In this document: in pieces, positions 62,089-64,000 of the stretch
Numbering within the stretch: position 1 is the first letter of the stretch
How the letters are laid out: each line of letters begins with the position of its first letter
Source: Pullichristensenella sp963930055
GTDB taxonomy: Bacteria; Bacillota; Clostridia; Christensenellales; Aristaeellaceae
Length of the DNA stretch: 64,000 nt
Direction: 5' to 3'
Assembly (NCBI GenBank): GCA_963930055.1
Contig: CAWVKS010000001.1
Coordinates: 124,001-188,000, forward strand
Notes under the pieces: generated by a model
Told to the model about the DNA's origin: nothing
What the model saw: the letters and a program-made list of their open reading frames with translations, nothing else
Databases searched by the model: none
Translations under genes and position numbers: made by a program

Positions 62089-63315
62089 CTAAAATTTCCC
62101 CGCCCACGGCAGGCTCATATCCAGCACCGGCTTCCGGGATCGCTTATCCCTTGCATTCTGCGCCTTGGCCAGTACGCCTTTAGCTTCCTGCTTTCGCCGG
62201 AATACGTCCTCCATATCCATGCTGGATTTCTTCATCATTTCGGATTTGAGGTGCGTGTAGATGTTCGCCGTGGTCTGATAATCCGTGTGGCCCAGTATCT
62301 TCATGGCGATCAGCGGCTCCACACCGGCCTCAAATAGCAGCGTCGCGTAATTGTGCCGGAAATAGTGCGGCGTAAGCGTCGGCTTCAATTGTTTGATGAT
62401 ATCGTTCTTGCGCTTGGTTGCCTTGGTCACCTCGCGCTCTTCTACGCAATAGGAAGCCTCCATCAGGCTCAGCCAGATGCGTTTGAAGCTGCTCTGCGGC
62501 CACGGCTGGCCTTCCTCCGTATGGAATACATACTGCTGCGGGAATCCGCGCACTTTGGACAGCATAGCGCGCAGCTCCTGTGGAACCGGAATATAGCGGT
62601 TTGCAGCAGCGGTTTTCAGCGCGCCGTCATGGGCTGTAGAACCAACGTAGTCAATGTCGCGCTGGATATGTACCAGATCTTCGTCAAAATCGAAGTCGCC
62701 CCATTGCAGGCCCAGCGCCTCGCCGCGCCGCAGGCCGAGATAGTAAAGCACTGCCAGAAACAGGCCATTCTCATGATTTTGGATGGTATGCAGTACGTTC
62801 TCGGTTTCCTGATCGGTCAGCGCGCGGCGCTCGGTCTTTTTCTTTGCCTTCGGGCGGATGATCGATACTGTCGGGTCACGCTCAATGATGCCCTCGGCGT
62901 ATGCACTGGCGAACAGGGCTTTGAGCGTACCCACCGCCAGCGTGATCTGAGATTTGCTGGAATCGGCAAAGGAATTGATGAAAGCCTGTATCTCGCCTGC
63001 GGAAATGGCACGCAGGTGGCGGAGGCCGAATGCTGGAAGAAGATGCTTGTTGAACATGGTGCGGTATGCGCTGCGACTGGCATCGGAAATGAACGGTTCC
63101 TTTTTCAGCGTGTACCATTCCTCTGCATACTGGTAAAAGGGCAAATCCTCGCGGATCGGATGCCCGTCCACATAGTGATGCCGGATGTATTCCTTTTTCT
63201 GTTCCAGCTCGCGCCGGGTCTTTGCGCTCACATATTTGCTGATGGGCTTTCCATCCTTATCCACGCCGATCTGTACGCGACCGCGGTATTTGCCTGACGG
63301 GGTTTTCTTTGCCAT
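62089..63315 (-). CDS. tyrosine recombinase (phage integrase)
   Basis: The product is 408 aa. The N-terminal arm-binding domain is GKYRGRVQIGVDKDGKPISKYVSAKTRRE, followed by a SAM-like core-binding domain (about 60-155). Catalytic residues are R196 (GLRRGEALG), K234, H317-x2-R320 (HYFRH), H343 (LGHTD) and Y353 (NIYTHL). All are present, so it should be active. It integrates and excises the prophage whose capsid gene is at the window edge; tRNA-Pro about 3 kb away is a plausible attachment site. Confidence 0.94.
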   Translation of the reverse strand: MAKKTPSGKYRGRVQIGVDKDGKPISKYVSAKTRRELEQKKEYIRHHYVDGHPIREDLPFYQYAEEWYTLKKEPFISDASRSAYRTMFNKHLLPAFGLRHLRAISAGEIQAFINSFADSSKSQITLAVGTLKALFASAYAEGIIERDPTVSIIRPKAKKKTERRALTDQETENVLHTIQNHENGLFLAVLYYLGLRRGEALGLQWGDFDFDEDLVHIQRDIDYVGSTAHDGALKTAAANRYIPVPQELRAMLSKVRGFPQQYVFHTEEGQPWPQSSFKRIWLSLMEASYCVEEREVTKATKRKNDIIKQLKPTLTPHYFRHNYATLLFEAGVEPLIAMKILGHTDYQTTANIYTHLKSEMMKKSSMDMEDVFRRKQEAKGVLAKAQNARDKRSRKPVLDMSLPWAGKF

Positions 63316-63441
63316 GATACGCCCTCCTTAAAAGGCCGAGGACGCCAGTGCAGCGTCCTCGGCGATGATGGTTTTTGATAGATTCATACAGAAACCTCCT
63401 GATTCGGGTTCTGAGTGAGTCTACCAAAGACACCGTGTCTT

Positions 63442-63732
63442 TCAAGCTCCTTTGCGACTTTTTACAGCACGCGAAGAAGTGTAGAATTCACCGGGCCGAA
63501 TCATGGTTGTTTGTCGTTTCGTGCGCATGCGCGCAGTGAAATCCATCTGTTTGGGATTCTCAATATAGTCGCTGATGGATCGGACATCCACGTGCATGCC
63601 AACGCGACGCAGCCGTCCATCGTCCATCATGCGAGCAATAGTTCTCGGCGTTACGCTGAGGATCTGCGCCGCCTTCTTCTGCGGGCAGACCTCGCCGTAA
63701 CGATCCAGCATGTCGTTCAGTCTTTCGCTCAT
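63442..63732 (-). CDS. excisionase-like helix-turn-helix protein
   Basis: The product is 96 aa. ATG 63732 has GGAGGTGCGC upstream, better than the earlier in-frame start at 63738. A MerR/excisionase-type winged helix reads CPQKKAAQILSVTPRTIARMMDDGRLRRVGMHVDVRSISDYIE. The C-terminal tail is basic. The position directly upstream of the integrase suggests a recombination directionality factor. Confidence 0.8.
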   Translation of the reverse strand: MSERLNDMLDRYGEVCPQKKAAQILSVTPRTIARMMDDGRLRRVGMHVDVRSISDYIENPKQMDFTARMRTKRQTTMIRPGEFYTSSRAVKSRKGA

Positions 63733-63745
63733 GCGCACCTCCGGA

Positions 63746-64000
63746 TTATTCCGCCATCTGGATAACCTTCACAGCTTCGGGCAGGATCAGTTTGCCGTCG
63801 ACGAATTCGATCATGCGATATCCCGTCTGGCCCTGATCCGCAAACAATTCATCATAGCGGGTAAGACTGCGATTGCCACGGTCGCCAATCCAGTATTTGG
63901 ATAAATCTCCAAATAGTACAGGCTTTACTCCGGCAGCCATCTTGGGCATGAAGCGAGAGATGTATACCGGTCGGCCCAGCAGACGATCCGGTTCTCCGCC
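63746..64000 (-). CDS. HK97-type phage major capsid protein, C-terminal part (partial)
   Basis: The frame is open from the window end to the TAA at 63746-63748, 84 residues. It contains LLGRPVYISRFMPKMA, VLFGDLSKYWIGDRGN, FADQGQTGYRMIEFVDGKLILPEAVKVIQ. This pattern is the C-terminal P-domain region of HK97-fold capsid proteins (GRPV..S..MP, LFGD...Y.I.DR). The start lies beyond the window. It shows that the adjoining element is a prophage or a phage-derived island. Confidence 0.85.
   Translation of the reverse strand, partial: GGEPDRLLGRPVYISRFMPKMAAGVKPVLFGDLSKYWIGDRGNRSLTRYDELFADQGQTGYRMIEFVDGKLILPEAVKVIQMAE

Noticed and set aside
63257..63445. 62-codon minus-strand ORF upstream of the integrase
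   Set aside because: It overlaps the integrase start in another frame, is very Arg-rich and has no ribosome site.

Overview
The window is about 64 kb of GC-rich chromosome from an anaerobic Firmicute of class Clostridia, probably a gut commensal. The evidence is a class A RNase P RNA, the linked dnaG-sigA-trmK-nif3 block, a prp gene between rplU and rpmA with an N-terminally extended L27, a CD1247-type protein, a one-chain Fe-S L-serine dehydratase and the acetylated (DapH) lysine route. I cannot name a genus from the sequence alone.

Layout. 1-3.3 kb: an unknown protein, a structured leader enclosing a 26-codon lipopeptide-like ORF, then a membrane HD-GYP phosphodiesterase and a DUF5317 protein. 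3.3-17.5 kb: housekeeping genes, namely aspartokinase, dnaG, sigA, trmK, nif3, a zinc-ribbon coiled-coil protein, rnpB, rplU-prp-rpmA, an OGG1-like glycosylase, DUF554, a short QueG-like Fe-S protein, serine dehydratase and rpsB-tsf-pyrH. 17.6-19.9 kb: a Crp/Fnr regulator, an unknown gene and a NUDIX gene, each broken by one +1 indel, then a GNAT. 20-33.7 kb: membrane and zinc-ribbon proteins of unknown role, azlCD, the UPF0210/ACT pair, cysteine desulfurase-thiI (thiI carries many indels), an MrfA-type helicase, a MagIII-like glycosylase and DUF1848. 33.7-42.9 kb: pepF, a Ca2+-type P-ATPase, argF and an M20 deacetylase, divergent from dapA-dapB-dapH. 43-53.4 kb: efp, a proline peptidase, two copies of a structured intergenic repeat, fba with a LacI-type operator, an FRG-domain gene, and a glycerol-3-phosphate/maltose-type ABC importer with a phosphodiesterase. 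53.4-58.8 kb: mutM, rlmCD and pfkA, with an AT-rich island inserted at the 3' end of rlmCD. 58.8-64 kb: tRNA-Thr and tRNA-Pro, then the end of a prophage: IS1182-family element, Clp-fold serine protease, tyrosine integrase, excisionase-like protein and a partial HK97 capsid gene.

The strongest leads for undescribed biology are: (1) the leader upstream of the HD-GYP gene, which has a 16-bp closing stem, a three-way junction and an encoded mini-lipoprotein; (2) the paired intergenic repeats at 43.5 and 45.6 kb, whose internal hairpins covary; (3) the AT-rich island in the rlmCD tail with a SEC-C gene; and (4) the protease plus 65-aa ORF as cargo next to the prophage integrase. Two local clusters of single-base indels (18.3-19.0 kb and 28.6-29.6 kb) preserve the protein sequence on both sides and look like consensus errors rather than gene decay.
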